The notes: a model not told the origin generated them from the sequence alone. A DNA stretch of 10,344 nt from Actinomycetes bacterium (GCA_021801615.1 JAJYXS010000096.1:1-10344), one strand, 5' to 3'; shown: positions 1-7,336, numbered from the stretch's first letter. Program-made: numbers and translations.

Positions 1-1
1 C

Positions 2-1489
2 GTCGACGAGGCGCACGGGCTCGCCTCGGCCGTGCGCAACCAGGGATCAGCGACGATCAGCCCGTGGAGGATTGTCGATGCCCTGCGGGCAGTCGAGCGC
101 CTTCTGGACCGCCCCGCCCGGGCCAAGGCCCTGCGTGACGAGGCGACCGCCCTGGCCGAGCAGCTCGACAAGCGCCTGCTCGAGCTTCTGGCCAAGTCCG
201 CCGCCGCCAAGGACAGCAGGTCCCGCTCGAGCGAACAGGTGGCGAAGGTCGCCGCCGACGAGAGCCCCTTCGGCGGCCTCGACCTGACGATCCAGGCCTG
301 GGCCGGCCGAGCCAGGCGCATGGCGCCGAAGCCGCTCGAGGCCCGCACCACCAAGGAGATGGTCACCCGCTACCGGACGATCGCACGTCTCGACGCGTTG
401 GCGGCCGACGTCTCCCAGGCCGCGAGCGGCGACAACGGTGTCGCCCGCTGGGTCGAGCGATCTGAGCGTCCCGGCGGGCCCGGTTCCGCCCAGGGCTTCT
501 CCGGTGCCAGCGTGAAGATGGCCCCGGTCGACGTCTCGGGGATGCTGCGCGCCAACCTCTACGAGCGCCAGGCCGAGGATCACCCGAGCGAGGAGCGGGA
601 GGTCTCGACTGGACCCGACGACGCCCCTGATCAGGTCGACGTCACGGACGAGGCCTTTGAGATGTCCGTCACCGTGTTGTCGGCGACGTTGCCGGCGAGC
701 TTCGTCGTCGACCTCGGCGTCGAGGCCCGCCGGGTCGACTACCCGAGCCCCTTCGAGGAGGCATACGAGCGGTCCTGGCTGTTCATCCCGAAGGCGACGA
801 AGGCCGAGATCGGCCGTCCTGGCGCCACGAGGGCGACCTTCGACGTCGATCGCCACCCCGAGTGGGCGGCCGGCATCATCTGCGAGCTCGTCGGGGCGAA
901 TCGTGGCTCGGCCCTCGTGCTGGCAGCGACCACGAACGCCGGCAAGCTCTACGCGGAGCGGCTCCGGCGAGCTCATCGGCGCATGACCGTCCACTCCCAG
1001 TGGGACGGGCCGCCACTTCGTCGGCTGATCGAGGACTGGCGAGAAGACCATCGCTCGGTCCTCGTCGGCACGAAGAGCCTCATGACCGGCGTGGACGCGC
1101 CCGGTGCAACCTGCTCGCTCGTCGTCGTCGACCGCTGCCCCCGCTCTGCCTCGAATCCCGTCGACGACGCCCGAGTCGAGACCCTCTGCAGCCGCCTCCA
1201 GATCGACCGGTGGGCTGCGGACCGGATGGTCTATGTGGCCGACGCGGCGCTCCTCCTCGAGCAGGCGGCCGGACGACTGATCCGTTCGGGAGCGGACCAG
1301 GGCATGGTGGCGGTCCTGGACCCGAGGCTGCTCCCGTCGCGCCTCGGTGACTTCCACTACCCCGAGCCGACCCGCAGGGCCTACCTCGCAGCCCTCGGGC
1401 GCTTCCCGCATCGGACCTCGGGGACCGAGAAGGCCCTCGCCTATCTTCGAGCCCAGAGCCAGTCGCGGCGGCGACCGATGGTCGCGTGA
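2..1489 (+). CDS. DinG/XPD-like (Rad3-related) DEAH-box helicase, 5' end outside window
   Basis: An open frame runs from the window edge and already encodes V-D-E-A-H at bases 2-16, the DEAH (Walker B) box. The ATP-binding P-loop and true start therefore lie upstream and 495 residues are visible; a GTG at 32 falls after the DEAH box and is not the real start. Downstream motifs follow the DinG/XPD order: LSATLP (about 674-694), a motif IV-like LVLAATTNAG stretch (about 916-945), GTKSLMTGVDAPG (about 1069-1107; family form is S-x-W-x-G-V-D-x-P-G), and QAAGRLIRS plus VLDPR (about 1261-1326), which is motif VI. Family members are ATP-driven 5'-3' helicases that unwind DNA, D-loops or R-loops. I cannot tell whether the Fe-S cysteines are present because that region is missing. 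The gene ends in GTGA shared with the next start, so the two helicases are probably translated in a coupled way. A role in maintenance of the host element is inference. Confidence 0.85.
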   Translation, partial: VDEAHGLASAVRNQGSATISPWRIVDALRAVERLLDRPARAKALRDEATALAEQLDKRLLELLAKSAAAKDSRSRSSEQVAKVAADESPFGGLDLTIQAWAGRARRMAPKPLEARTTKEMVTRYRTIARLDALAADVSQAASGDNGVARWVERSERPGGPGSAQGFSGASVKMAPVDVSGMLRANLYERQAEDHPSEEREVSTGPDDAPDQVDVTDEAFEMSVTVLSATLPASFVVDLGVEARRVDYPSPFEEAYERSWLFIPKATKAEIGRPGATRATFDVDRHPEWAAGIICELVGANRGSALVLAATTNAGKLYAERLRRAHRRMTVHSQWDGPPLRRLIEDWREDHRSVLVGTKSLMTGVDAPGATCSLVVVDRCPRSASNPVDDARVETLCSRLQIDRWAADRMVYVADAALLLEQAAGRLIRSGADQGMVAVLDPRLLPSRLGDFHYPEPTRRAYLAALGRFPHRTSGTEKALAYLRAQSQSRRRPMVA

Positions 1490-3474
1490 CGGCGACGGCC
1501 ACGCTCGCCGGGACGCTGGACGACCCCGAGATCGAGCTCGTCTTCGACTTCGACGATCGGCACCCGAACGGCCAGCTGCTTCGGACGTGGGTGAAGCGGC
1601 TGCCCGGTGCCACCTGGGACGGCAAGCGCAAGCTCTGGCGGCTGACGGACCCCGAGATGCTGGCACCTGGGGAGCTGCGGCGGGCGGGCCTTGTCGTGCA
1701 GCGCCCGGACGGCGCGGTTGCGAAGCGCCACGAGGTGCTCCCGCCGCCGATCGTCCACGACCCACCGCCGGCCACCGATCCTGACGATCTCGAGGTGCCC
1801 TCGTGGTTCGGGCTCGCTCTCATGGAGGACCAGGACCTCGCCGCCCGCACCGTCGCATCCGGGCACTGGTCGGAATGCGACAGCCCGGGAGCCGGGAAGA
1901 CGCGCGTGATCCTCGCCGCTGCCGCGATCCTGGGCCCTCGTCGAGTCGTCGTGCTCTGCCCGCCGGTCGTGACGACGCACTGGCTTCGGGAGACGGCCGC
2001 GTCTGGCCTCGGCAAGCGCTGCCGCGAGGAGCCCGGGGCCGTCGAGTCAAGGGCCTTCGCTCGCCGAGGCAGTGACGACGGGGGCGGCGAGGCATCGGCA
2101 AGGGGAGCGGGGGCGACAACATCCGTCGCACCACCGAGGCCCGTCACCCCCGCTCCGATCTCCAGCATGCCAGCTCCTACCGGGATTCTGCGCATCGCGC
2201 CAAGCAGGAAGGAGCCGAATCTCCCGGAAACCGGCATCATCATCGTCCCCGACTCGCTCGTCGCGGCACGCCCTGCTCTCCTTGAGCGCCTCGTCGCCTG
2301 GGCGCCCGACCTCTTCGTCTACGACGAGGCTCACAGAGCCATGGGTTGGGACACAAAGCGCTCCAGGGCCAGCCGCCGCCTTGCCAGAGTGTCTCGGTGG
2401 GCAATCTGCGCGACGGGGACGCCCATGTTCGCCAAGCCTCCCCAGATGGCGCCGATGCTGGCGATGACCGGACAGCTCGACGCCGTCTTCGGTGGCCGGC
2501 GGGCCTTCTACGAGCGCTACGCCCGCCCAGACGGCTTCGGCGGTTGGGTACCGCGCAAGCAGCGCCTCGGTGAGCTGCGGCGGATCCTCGACGAGCAGGT
2601 CTGGGTGCGCAGAGGACCGAGCGCGGAGCTGCCAGGGCTGTCGCGCTATGCCAAGTTCGTCGACGTCGACCCTTCCGCCTACGACGCGGCCTACGCCGAG
2701 GTCACCGCCAAGGTGGACGTCTGGCTGGATACCTTCCTCACCGAGGAGGGTCGCCTGCCGAGCCCCGAGGAGCAGGCCGTCTGGGCGGGCGACAACCTCG
2801 GGTTCATCTCCCAGCTGCGTAAGGCCGCCGGGCTCGTCAAGGTGCCGGCCGCCGCCGAGCTCGTGGCCGAGTGGGTGTCGGCCAACGTGGGGCAGGACGA
2901 CGGCACCACGACTGCCATACGTCCGCTCGTCGTTTGGACGCACCACAAGGCCGTCACCGCCGCCATGGCCGCCGCCGTGCCGACGAAGCTCGGCCGGGTC
3001 GAGGTGATCGACGGCCAGACGAGCGACGCGCGGCGGGACCGGATCATCGACGACTTCCAGGCCAGCAAGGTCCACGTGCTCGTCTGCCAGCTCGTGGCCG
3101 CCGGCGTCGGGATAACCCTCACCCGATCGTCCGACGCGCTGTTCGTCGAGACGGACTGGACTCCCGACCTCATCACCCAGGCCGAGGCTCGTCTGCACCG
3201 CATCGGCCAAGAGAGCCATGTGCGGTGCACGACGCTCATCGCCCCAGGGACGCTCGACGAGGTCATCCACACCGTGCTGCTGCGCAAGATCGAGGTGCTC
3301 GGCCTGCTGATGCCCGAGCGCGACCACCGGGTCTCGGTGCACACCTTCGCTGACTCTGCCGCCATGCCGTCGGTCGCTGAGGTGCGGGCGCTCGGTGCGG
3401 CAGACGCGCGCTCGATCATCGTCGACATCATCGAGCGACGAATCGCGTTCCGACAGGGACGGCTAGCGGCCTGA
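1486..3474 (+). CDS. SNF2-family (SMARCAL1/HARP-like) ATP-dependent DNA helicase or translocase
   Basis: This 662-residue protein has a full set of SNF2 motifs: Walker A SPGAGKT (residues 133-139), motif Ia VVVLCPPVV (about 154), DEAH (280-283), ATGTP (309-313), CQLVAAGVGITLT (534-546) and the SNF2 hallmark HRIGQ (571-575). Residues about 9-60 (FDFDDRHPNG, then LPGATWDGKRKLWRL) resemble the HARP-type domain in front of SMARCAL1-like ATPases, which anneal or remodel branched DNA; that N-terminal assignment is less certain than the motor. The GTG start at 1486 overlaps the upstream stop as GTGA, and no separate ribosome site is needed if translation is coupled. Residues about 186-240, between motifs Ia and II, are an unusual Ala/Pro/Gly-rich stretch with many A/T-ending codons and a strong inverted repeat; they look inserted, yet the frame stays open. 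The likely role is DNA remodelling together with the DinG-like partner (inference). Confidence 0.88.
   Translation: MTATATLAGTLDDPEIELVFDFDDRHPNGQLLRTWVKRLPGATWDGKRKLWRLTDPEMLAPGELRRAGLVVQRPDGAVAKRHEVLPPPIVHDPPPATDPDDLEVPSWFGLALMEDQDLAARTVASGHWSECDSPGAGKTRVILAAAAILGPRRVVVLCPPVVTTHWLRETAASGLGKRCREEPGAVESRAFARRGSDDGGGEASARGAGATTSVAPPRPVTPAPISSMPAPTGILRIAPSRKEPNLPETGIIIVPDSLVAARPALLERLVAWAPDLFVYDEAHRAMGWDTKRSRASRRLARVSRWAICATGTPMFAKPPQMAPMLAMTGQLDAVFGGRRAFYERYARPDGFGGWVPRKQRLGELRRILDEQVWVRRGPSAELPGLSRYAKFVDVDPSAYDAAYAEVTAKVDVWLDTFLTEEGRLPSPEEQAVWAGDNLGFISQLRKAAGLVKVPAAAELVAEWVSANVGQDDGTTTAIRPLVVWTHHKAVTAAMAAAVPTKLGRVEVIDGQTSDARRDRIIDDFQASKVHVLVCQLVAAGVGITLTRSSDALFVETDWTPDLITQAEARLHRIGQESHVRCTTLIAPGTLDEVIHTVLLRKIEVLGLLMPERDHRVSVHTFADSAAMPSVAEVRALGAADARSIIVDIIERRIAFRQGRLAA
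2091..2171. repeat. Large imperfect inverted repeat inside the SNF2 gene
   Basis: Bases 2104-2117 and 2143-2156 form arms matching at 13 of 14 positions around a 25-base loop. A weaker match extends outward to GGCAT at 2091 and ATGCC at 2167-2171. The structure lies in the low-complexity part of the SNF2 gene, where 17 of 54 codons (2041-2202) end in A or T, against 7 of 54 in the preceding stretch. It may be a remnant of a small inserted element or simply an RNA hairpin in the message. I found no clear target-site duplication. Confidence 0.5.
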
Positions 3475-3684
3475 AGACCGCACCAGGACGGATCTGGAAG
3501 CTGGCCCCGCTCTTCCCTTGGCGGGTACGGAACGATGCCGATTCCGCGCGCATGAGCCGCTCAGTGGTGGTCGTTCTCCTTTGCGATCGTGATTCCGCGG
3601 CAGTGGTGGCGCTGCTCGGGCTGAGTACGCCCGATTGCGACCGGCTTTCGCCTCTGCTAACACCCTCCAGCGAGGGAGGTCTGC
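3475..3684 (+). promoter_or_regulatory. Intergenic region with candidate promoter and strong ribosome site
   Basis: This gap separates the helicase pair from the next + strand gene. A possible promoter has TTGCGA at 3635-3640 and TAACAC at 3658-3663, spaced 17 bases; both boxes are weak matches and would give a leader of only about 15 bases. The ribosome site GGGAGGT at 3674-3680 lies four bases before ATG 3685 and clearly sets that start. Bases 3663-3667 (CCCTC) can pair with 3672-3676 (GAGGG) over a four-base loop, which would partly cover the ribosome site if transcription starts upstream. A nine-base direct repeat GATTCCGCG occurs at 3540 and 3591. No convincing terminator for the helicase genes was seen. 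Confidence 0.3.
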
Positions 3685-4611
3685 ATGTCGGTGGCTTCGG
3701 GTTTCGAGGAGATGAGAGCGTCACTCGCTCCCACGGCGTCTCTCTTGCACGAGCTGGCTGACTTCGCGATGGCACTCGACCATCGACATGCACACGTCCC
3801 GGTGGTCGAGTCGCGCGCAATGGAAGAGCTTGCGCGTGAGGCGACCGACTTCTCCTCGAAGTCGATCTGGACCGGCCCAGTAACCGACACGCATGCCCTC
3901 GCAGGCATCCTTCTCCTCGCCTCCGGCGACTTCGCACGTTCATACGCGACGCTGCTCGTCGCAGAGCGAACACCCGTGTACGGGCATCTGTCGGTGGTGC
4001 GATCGGCCCTCGAAGCCGGCGTCGTCGGAGAGTGGTTGAACGACCCAAGCATCGGCGTAGTCGAACGGATCCGGCGCGGTCTTGCTGAGAGGTACTACAG
4101 CGCTCGGGAGCAGATGCGCTTTCCCGCCACCCGCGAGCATGGGCGCGAACAGGTCGTGCACATCAAGTCGGTCGCGACTGCGTACGGATGGACGGCGAGT
4201 GGCGCAAAGCAACGCGACGCCACGATCAACGGCTCCGGCCGGCCGAGCGTCCCGGATTCCTTCAGCCGTCTGTTGGTCGGCGACACGGAGAAGGAGATCG
4301 GCAAGGCGCTGTGGTCCTACCTTTCTGGAGTGAGCCACTCGGTCTGGTGGGCCCTCCGCCAGTCGATCACTCAACCGCCGAGTTACCCGGAAGGCTCGCA
4401 GGCTCCTCGCCCCGCCGGCTTCGGAACTGACGGATTGCAGGTGGGGGCACAGACCATCTGTCTCTCGCGAATCTTGCGATCAGCGGTCTCAGCACGCATG
4501 AAGTTGATGGGCTGGCCAAGAGATGAGTGGGTCGACATCGAAGGGAGGCTCCAGAAGATGGAAGGCTCAGTAATTCAAGCGGTTGTCGCCCTTCAGCACT
4601 CGGGTGACTGA
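3685..4611 (+). CDS. Uncharacterised, probably all-alpha actinobacterial protein (308 aa)
   Basis: I do not recognise a named family with certainty. The protein is predicted soluble and mostly helical. Its most conserved-looking parts are residues 98-140 (VYGHLSVVRSALEAGVVGEWL, split by a short loop from VERIRRGLAERYYSAREQ) and 208-227, which contains SYLSGVSHSVWW. That Leu-Ser-x-x-x-His pattern near a C-terminal helix recalls helical HEPN-like or DUF5677-like proteins, but no RX4-6H nuclease motif is evident, so no catalytic role is claimed. The ATG at 3685 is fixed by GGGAGGT at 3674-3680. About 16 of the first 55 codons end in A or T, clearly more than in the flanking helicase and tag-protein genes, suggesting a different origin. 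The gene runs towards the - strand proteasome-like gene, with stops 68 bases apart. It may be cargo of the element. Confidence 0.75.
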   Translation: MSVASGFEEMRASLAPTASLLHELADFAMALDHRHAHVPVVESRAMEELAREATDFSSKSIWTGPVTDTHALAGILLLASGDFARSYATLLVAERTPVYGHLSVVRSALEAGVVGEWLNDPSIGVVERIRRGLAERYYSAREQMRFPATREHGREQVVHIKSVATAYGWTASGAKQRDATINGSGRPSVPDSFSRLLVGDTEKEIGKALWSYLSGVSHSVWWALRQSITQPPSYPEGSQAPRPAGFGTDGLQVGAQTICLSRILRSAVSARMKLMGWPRDEWVDIEGRLQKMEGSVIQAVVALQHSGD

Positions 4612-4679
4612 TGCCTGGCACGGAGGAGCAACTCCGCACCGAGGTGCTCGAGCCTGCGCGGATCGCGCTGACGAGAGCA

Positions 4680-5342
4680 TCATCCGCCAGTTTGCTCTGG
4701 CTCTGAGAGAGGCGTGGGGGATACGGCGACTGCACCACCTTCAGTGACGCGCCAGACCTGCACGTCGCCATCCAGGAGGCCCGTGTACTTCACCACGGAA
4801 CGGAAGAACTGCGTGAATGTCTCCACACTGCGTAGGTCGTCGTCACCGAGCAGCGCCGCGGCTACGTTCCACGCGGTCGCCGCTTGAACGGCACCGCTGC
4901 CGACGAACATCTCGCGAAGCGAGCCTCGCCGTACAGCATTTCCTTCGTTGTTGATCTTGATGAAGTCGGCAACTCCGTCGATGTATCCAGCGATGAGGAC
5001 TTGTGAGGCGACTGACTGGCCCTGCCGCCCGGAAGCTGTCGCGTAGGCGCGGACCTTCCTGTTCTCTTCAGTGTTGATCCGGTTCAGTGCAGCACCCGCT
5101 GCGGCGGCAAACTCGCCCCAGTCGGCGGGCTGCTGGTCGCGAATCCACTCCCCGAAGGGCTGGCCTGTCGCTCCCTCGCCAGCGAACCCCCACACCAGTG
5201 CGTTAGACCCGATGCGCCATAGCTTCGTCGCGAACTCCGCCGACACGAAGGCTTCCCTACCTTCGATAGCGACGCTCTGGCTCAGACTGTCAGCGGCAAC
5301 AAGGATTTCGTGATTCGTCAGCGCAGCCCCGAGTAGCGTCAC
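4680..5342 (-). CDS. Proteasome-fold (Ntn-hydrolase-like) protein, 220 aa
   Basis: From a GTG at 5342 the protein reads Met-Thr-Leu-Leu and shows the order of elements of a proteasome beta/HslV/Anbu-type subunit. If Met is removed, Thr becomes residue 1, and AAD places Asp exactly at position 17, the canonical catalytic Asp. ATKLWRI follows, whose Lys matches Lys33 after a six-residue insertion. Next come WGFAGEG, a VLIAGYIDG strand pair, KINNEG, and VGSGAVQA, which matches the GSG turn holding Ser129. Equivalents of Asp166/Ser169 are not obvious (near VKYTGLLDG). The length fits the family. The frame is open further upstream to 5684, but that part is Cys/His/Arg-rich and does not look coding, so the GTG start is preferred. 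Codon use is less GC-biased than in the operons on either side. It may be a self-assembling N-terminal Thr peptidase, or an inactive relative; the substrate is unknown. Confidence 0.65.
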   Translation of the reverse strand: MTLLGAALTNHEILVAADSLSQSVAIEGREAFVSAEFATKLWRIGSNALVWGFAGEGATGQPFGEWIRDQQPADWGEFAAAAGAALNRINTEENRKVRAYATASGRQGQSVASQVLIAGYIDGVADFIKINNEGNAVRRGSLREMFVGSGAVQAATAWNVAAALLGDDDLRSVETFTQFFRSVVKYTGLLDGDVQVWRVTEGGAVAVSPTPLSEPEQTGG

Positions 5343-5626
5343 AGCGACAACGGTACCCGGCGTCCGTGTTGCTGGGTCCGCAATGTGGGACGGCTCACAG
5401 AACCTGAGCTCTTTGACGTGGAGGCTCGGAGCCGGCTGACAAGTCCCATCAGCATGGCAAGCGCTGAGCACCTCATCTGCGCCCTGCCTGGGTCGACACC
5501 GCCGAGCCAAACGGATGCAGATCGAGATGGGGTATGGAGTGTGCGTACAAGCCGCTCTCGCACGGACCAACATCGCCTGTCGCGGCCCGTCTTCACCTGA
5601 TCCTGGACTCGCCGCACAGGACAGGT
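5343..5626. other. Divergent intergenic region, no gene found
   Basis: About 284 bases separate the - strand proteasome-like start from the first supported start of the + strand operon. Open frames cross it on both strands, but their codon use and amino acid content (Cys, His, Pro, Arg clusters) do not look coding. It holds a palindrome GGCTCGGAGCC at 5423-5433, an isolated TTGACG at 5413-5418 without a matching -10 box, and a TCAGC/GCTGA inverted repeat at 5449-5467. The promoter of the downstream operon should be here, but I cannot place it with confidence. Confidence 0.4.
5350..5355 (-). promoter_or_regulatory. Candidate -10 box for a leaderless proteasome-like transcript
   Basis: On the - strand, TACCGT fits the actinobacterial TANNNT -10 pattern and ends seven bases before the preferred GTG start at 5342. 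That is the spacing expected if transcription starts at or next to the GTG. No good Shine-Dalgarno sequence precedes this GTG, which also favours leaderless translation. No clear -35 box is seen. Confidence 0.35.
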
Positions 5627-6037
5627 GTGCCGCCGAGGACACCGCCCGCCCCCTACCGGTTGAAGACGAACCCGGCCGTTCCACCGATGGCTCGAGCGGC
5701 GTCGATCGCTCTGGGCCTCATGCGTGCCGCCGGCGTGACGCGCTGGGCCGAGATGGGCGACGTGCTGCCGGCCGCCGTCGAACTCGCCGACGAGGAGTAC
5801 CGGCTGCTCGTCGACCACATCGAGATCCTCTCCTTCCTCCGGCTCCAGTCCCGCCTCGAAGACGGCACGAGGGCCCCGACGGTCACCGTGGCGGTCTGCC
5901 CCGAGTGCGGGGAGTGGGTGCTCATCTCGAGCGGCCCGGCGCCGAACCGCTGCGAGATGACTCGAGGGTGTGCCGGCAAGCCGGTGAAGGCCGTCGTCGC
6001 TACCAAGGAGCAACCGACGCGCCAGGCGGCCGCCTGA
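5627..6037 (+). CDS. Small protein with C4 zinc ribbon
   Basis: The C-terminal half carries CPECG at residues 91-95, then RC at 108-109 and GCAGKPV at 114-120. The four cysteines (91, 94, 109, 115) are set out as a zinc ribbon. The N-terminal half (about 21-80) is helical and acidic towards its end (VELADEEYRLLVDHIEIL). No enzyme motif is seen; binding to nucleic acid or protein is the usual role of such ribbons. The start is uncertain: GTG 5627 has AGGA five bases upstream and is chosen, but TTG 5660 and ATG 5687 (116 residues) are in frame without a good ribosome site. It is the first gene of the + strand run and, unlike the four genes after it, lacks the GGQFA signature. The next gene starts 48 bases downstream. 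Confidence 0.7.
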   Translation: MPPRTPPAPYRLKTNPAVPPMARAASIALGLMRAAGVTRWAEMGDVLPAAVELADEEYRLLVDHIEILSFLRLQSRLEDGTRAPTVTVAVCPECGEWVLISSGPAPNRCEMTRGCAGKPVKAVVATKEQPTRQAAA

Positions 6038-6066
6038 CCGATTCGCCCAGTCTCCTTCGGCGGGGT

Positions 6067-6077
6067 CGCTGCCCTCT
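6067..6077 (+). repeat. Leader motif CGCTGCCCTCT, copy 1
   Basis: This 11-base motif ends exactly eight bases before the GTG start at 6086. The same motif ends eight bases before the ATG at 7381. It is pyrimidine-rich, so it is not a Shine-Dalgarno sequence. It supports GTG 6086 as the real start of the metallopeptidase-like gene. Confidence 0.55.
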
Positions 6078-6085
6078 CTTGGGGC

Positions 6086-7336
6086 GTGCAGCACCAGTCG
6101 CGCCGTCCCGCCGGCACACCCGTCGGTGGCCAGTTCGCACCGACTCACCGCCCTGATGCCGTTGGGCTCGAGCTGACTGACGACGACTTCTTCGAGCTCG
6201 CTGGCGACCCGCAGACCGCTCCCATTGAGGGCGACCCGAGCGACACCCCTTGGCTGGACCCGGTTGAGGAAGCGGTGCCCGAGCCTGGTACCGCGGGCAT
6301 CGCTGTTCGCCCAGGGCCGACACCGCTCCTGCCGTTCGGGATCGACGCCACCACTCTCGACGAGGCTCGAGAGCTCGTCCGCGTGGCGCTCGAGCAAGGC
6401 GGGAGCGCCGCCGAGCTGACACCTGCCTGGGCAGTGGCCGAGCAAGCCGTCACCGCCAGTGGACGCATGCTGGCCGGCGCCATCGACGCCGAGGTCGCAC
6501 GCCGGCATCCCGACGGCTTCCCGGCGAAGCCGGGGGCAACCCACCACGACCACGGTCCCGAGATCGCCGCCTACCGCGACGTCACGCTCGAGGTGCTCGG
6601 CGCCCTCCGCAGCCTTGGCCTGCCCGCCGGTGAGCAGCTCCGAACCGTGGATTCCCAGAAGCCTGCCGTCGCCGTCCTCGGCGAGGTCGCTCACCGCTTC
6701 CCGGCCGACTGGCTGGCCACCTCGCAGGAGAAGGATCCGCCGCTTCGGGCCCGGGTCTCCCCGCACCGGGCGCACTACGTGCCGTCGCGCTCCTACTGGG
6801 TCGACGAAGGCACCCAGCTGCGGGAGGTGCGGTACACCGTGCACGACGAGCGGAACGTCCCTTCGGGCGTCGAGGCGACTACGACGAGCCTCGGGTATTG
6901 GTCCTGGACGGCGATGGAGCCCCGGAGGGTCCGCGCCCAGCGGCGCTCGGCCGAGCTGACCGTCCCGTCGCCGAACACCCGGTCGGACGAGGCTCGCAGG
7001 ACCGCGACCCACGAGCTCACGCACCGCCTCGAGCATGCGAATCCCCAGCTCGGTCACCTCGAAGCCGCGTTCCTCGAGCGGCGCTCCCACGACGAGGACG
7101 GCCAGCCCAAGGCGCTCATCCCGATCAAGGGCATGCACCGCGAATGGGCAAGAGACGGCGGATTCGTCCACCCCTACATCGGCAAGGTGTACCCGACCCA
7201 GACGTTCCATGAGGTCCTCTCGACGGGGACCGAGGCCGTCTTCGGCGGTGCCTACGGAGGTCTCGTCGGGCGTGGTGACGAGCGGCCTGACGCCGATCAC
7301 CGGGCGTTCGTGCTGGGGTGCCTCGCGGCCGCTTGA
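6086..7336 (+). CDS. GGQFA-tagged HExxH zinc metallopeptidase-like protein
   Basis: The 416-residue protein starts with the shared tag (residues 6-34: RRPAGTPVGGQFAP, then GLELTDDD). A Pro/acid-rich linker (about 35-85) and a helical region (about 90-210) follow. The C-terminal domain has HELTH at 309-313, the HExxH zincin signature, followed at once by RLE and NPQL. A later HEVLSTGTEAVF segment contains Glu383, a plausible third zinc ligand. The layout of HExxH, a FLERR helix, a GKVYP turn and an S-x-G-x-E motif recalls a metallopeptidase domain of phage and mobile-element proteins, some linked to head morphogenesis; this is recalled from memory. The predicted role is zinc-dependent cleavage of an unknown protein; no signal peptide or membrane segment is visible. 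The GTG start has only a weak GGGG upstream but is supported by the shared leader motif. The gene sits 44 bases before the next tagged gene. Confidence 0.75.
   Translation: MQHQSRRPAGTPVGGQFAPTHRPDAVGLELTDDDFFELAGDPQTAPIEGDPSDTPWLDPVEEAVPEPGTAGIAVRPGPTPLLPFGIDATTLDEARELVRVALEQGGSAAELTPAWAVAEQAVTASGRMLAGAIDAEVARRHPDGFPAKPGATHHDHGPEIAAYRDVTLEVLGALRSLGLPAGEQLRTVDSQKPAVAVLGEVAHRFPADWLATSQEKDPPLRARVSPHRAHYVPSRSYWVDEGTQLREVRYTVHDERNVPSGVEATTTSLGYWSWTAMEPRRVRAQRRSAELTVPSPNTRSDEARRTATHELTHRLEHANPQLGHLEAAFLERRSHDEDGQPKALIPIKGMHREWARDGGFVHPYIGKVYPTQTFHEVLSTGTEAVFGGAYGGLVGRGDERPDADHRAFVLGCLAAA
6101..6187 (+). repeat. GGQFA tag-coding segment, copy 1
   Basis: Encodes RRPAGTPVGGQFAP, then HRPDAVGLELTDDD. 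It is closest to copy 4 in the RRPAGTPVGGQFAP core. The distances from Phe to Arg (5 residues) and from Arg to Gly (5 residues) are the same in all four copies. Confidence 0.85.

Noticed and set aside
47..1765. Long - strand open frame (572 codons) opposite the helicases
   Set aside because: Arg/Gly/Pro-rich shadow of the + strand genes caused by high GC; the + strand carries clear helicase motifs.
2143..2175. tRNA 3'-end-like sequence on the - strand (GGAGCGGGGGTGACGGG)
   Set aside because: No TTCGA-type T-loop or complete cloverleaf could be drawn.
4612..4679. Terminator between the convergent genes
   Set aside because: Only short stems (such as CGGAG/CTCCG at 4621-4636) and no T-run on either strand.
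4611..4706. 31-codon + strand frame starting in TGATG after the helical-protein gene
   Set aside because: The overlap looks like coupling, but the peptide is short, has no recognisable feature and runs into the 3' end of the - strand gene. It could be a remnant of a truncated gene.
3479..5626. Possible direct repeats flanking the cargo block (GCACCAGGACGG near 3480 and GCACAGGACAGG near 5614)
   Set aside because: The match needs a gap and a mismatch over about 12 bases, too weak in GC-rich DNA to call attachment sites.
5343..5684. N-terminal extension of the proteasome-like protein up to 5684
   Set aside because: Cys/His/Arg-rich, not like coding sequence here, and it would bury the Thr that aligns with the catalytic residue.
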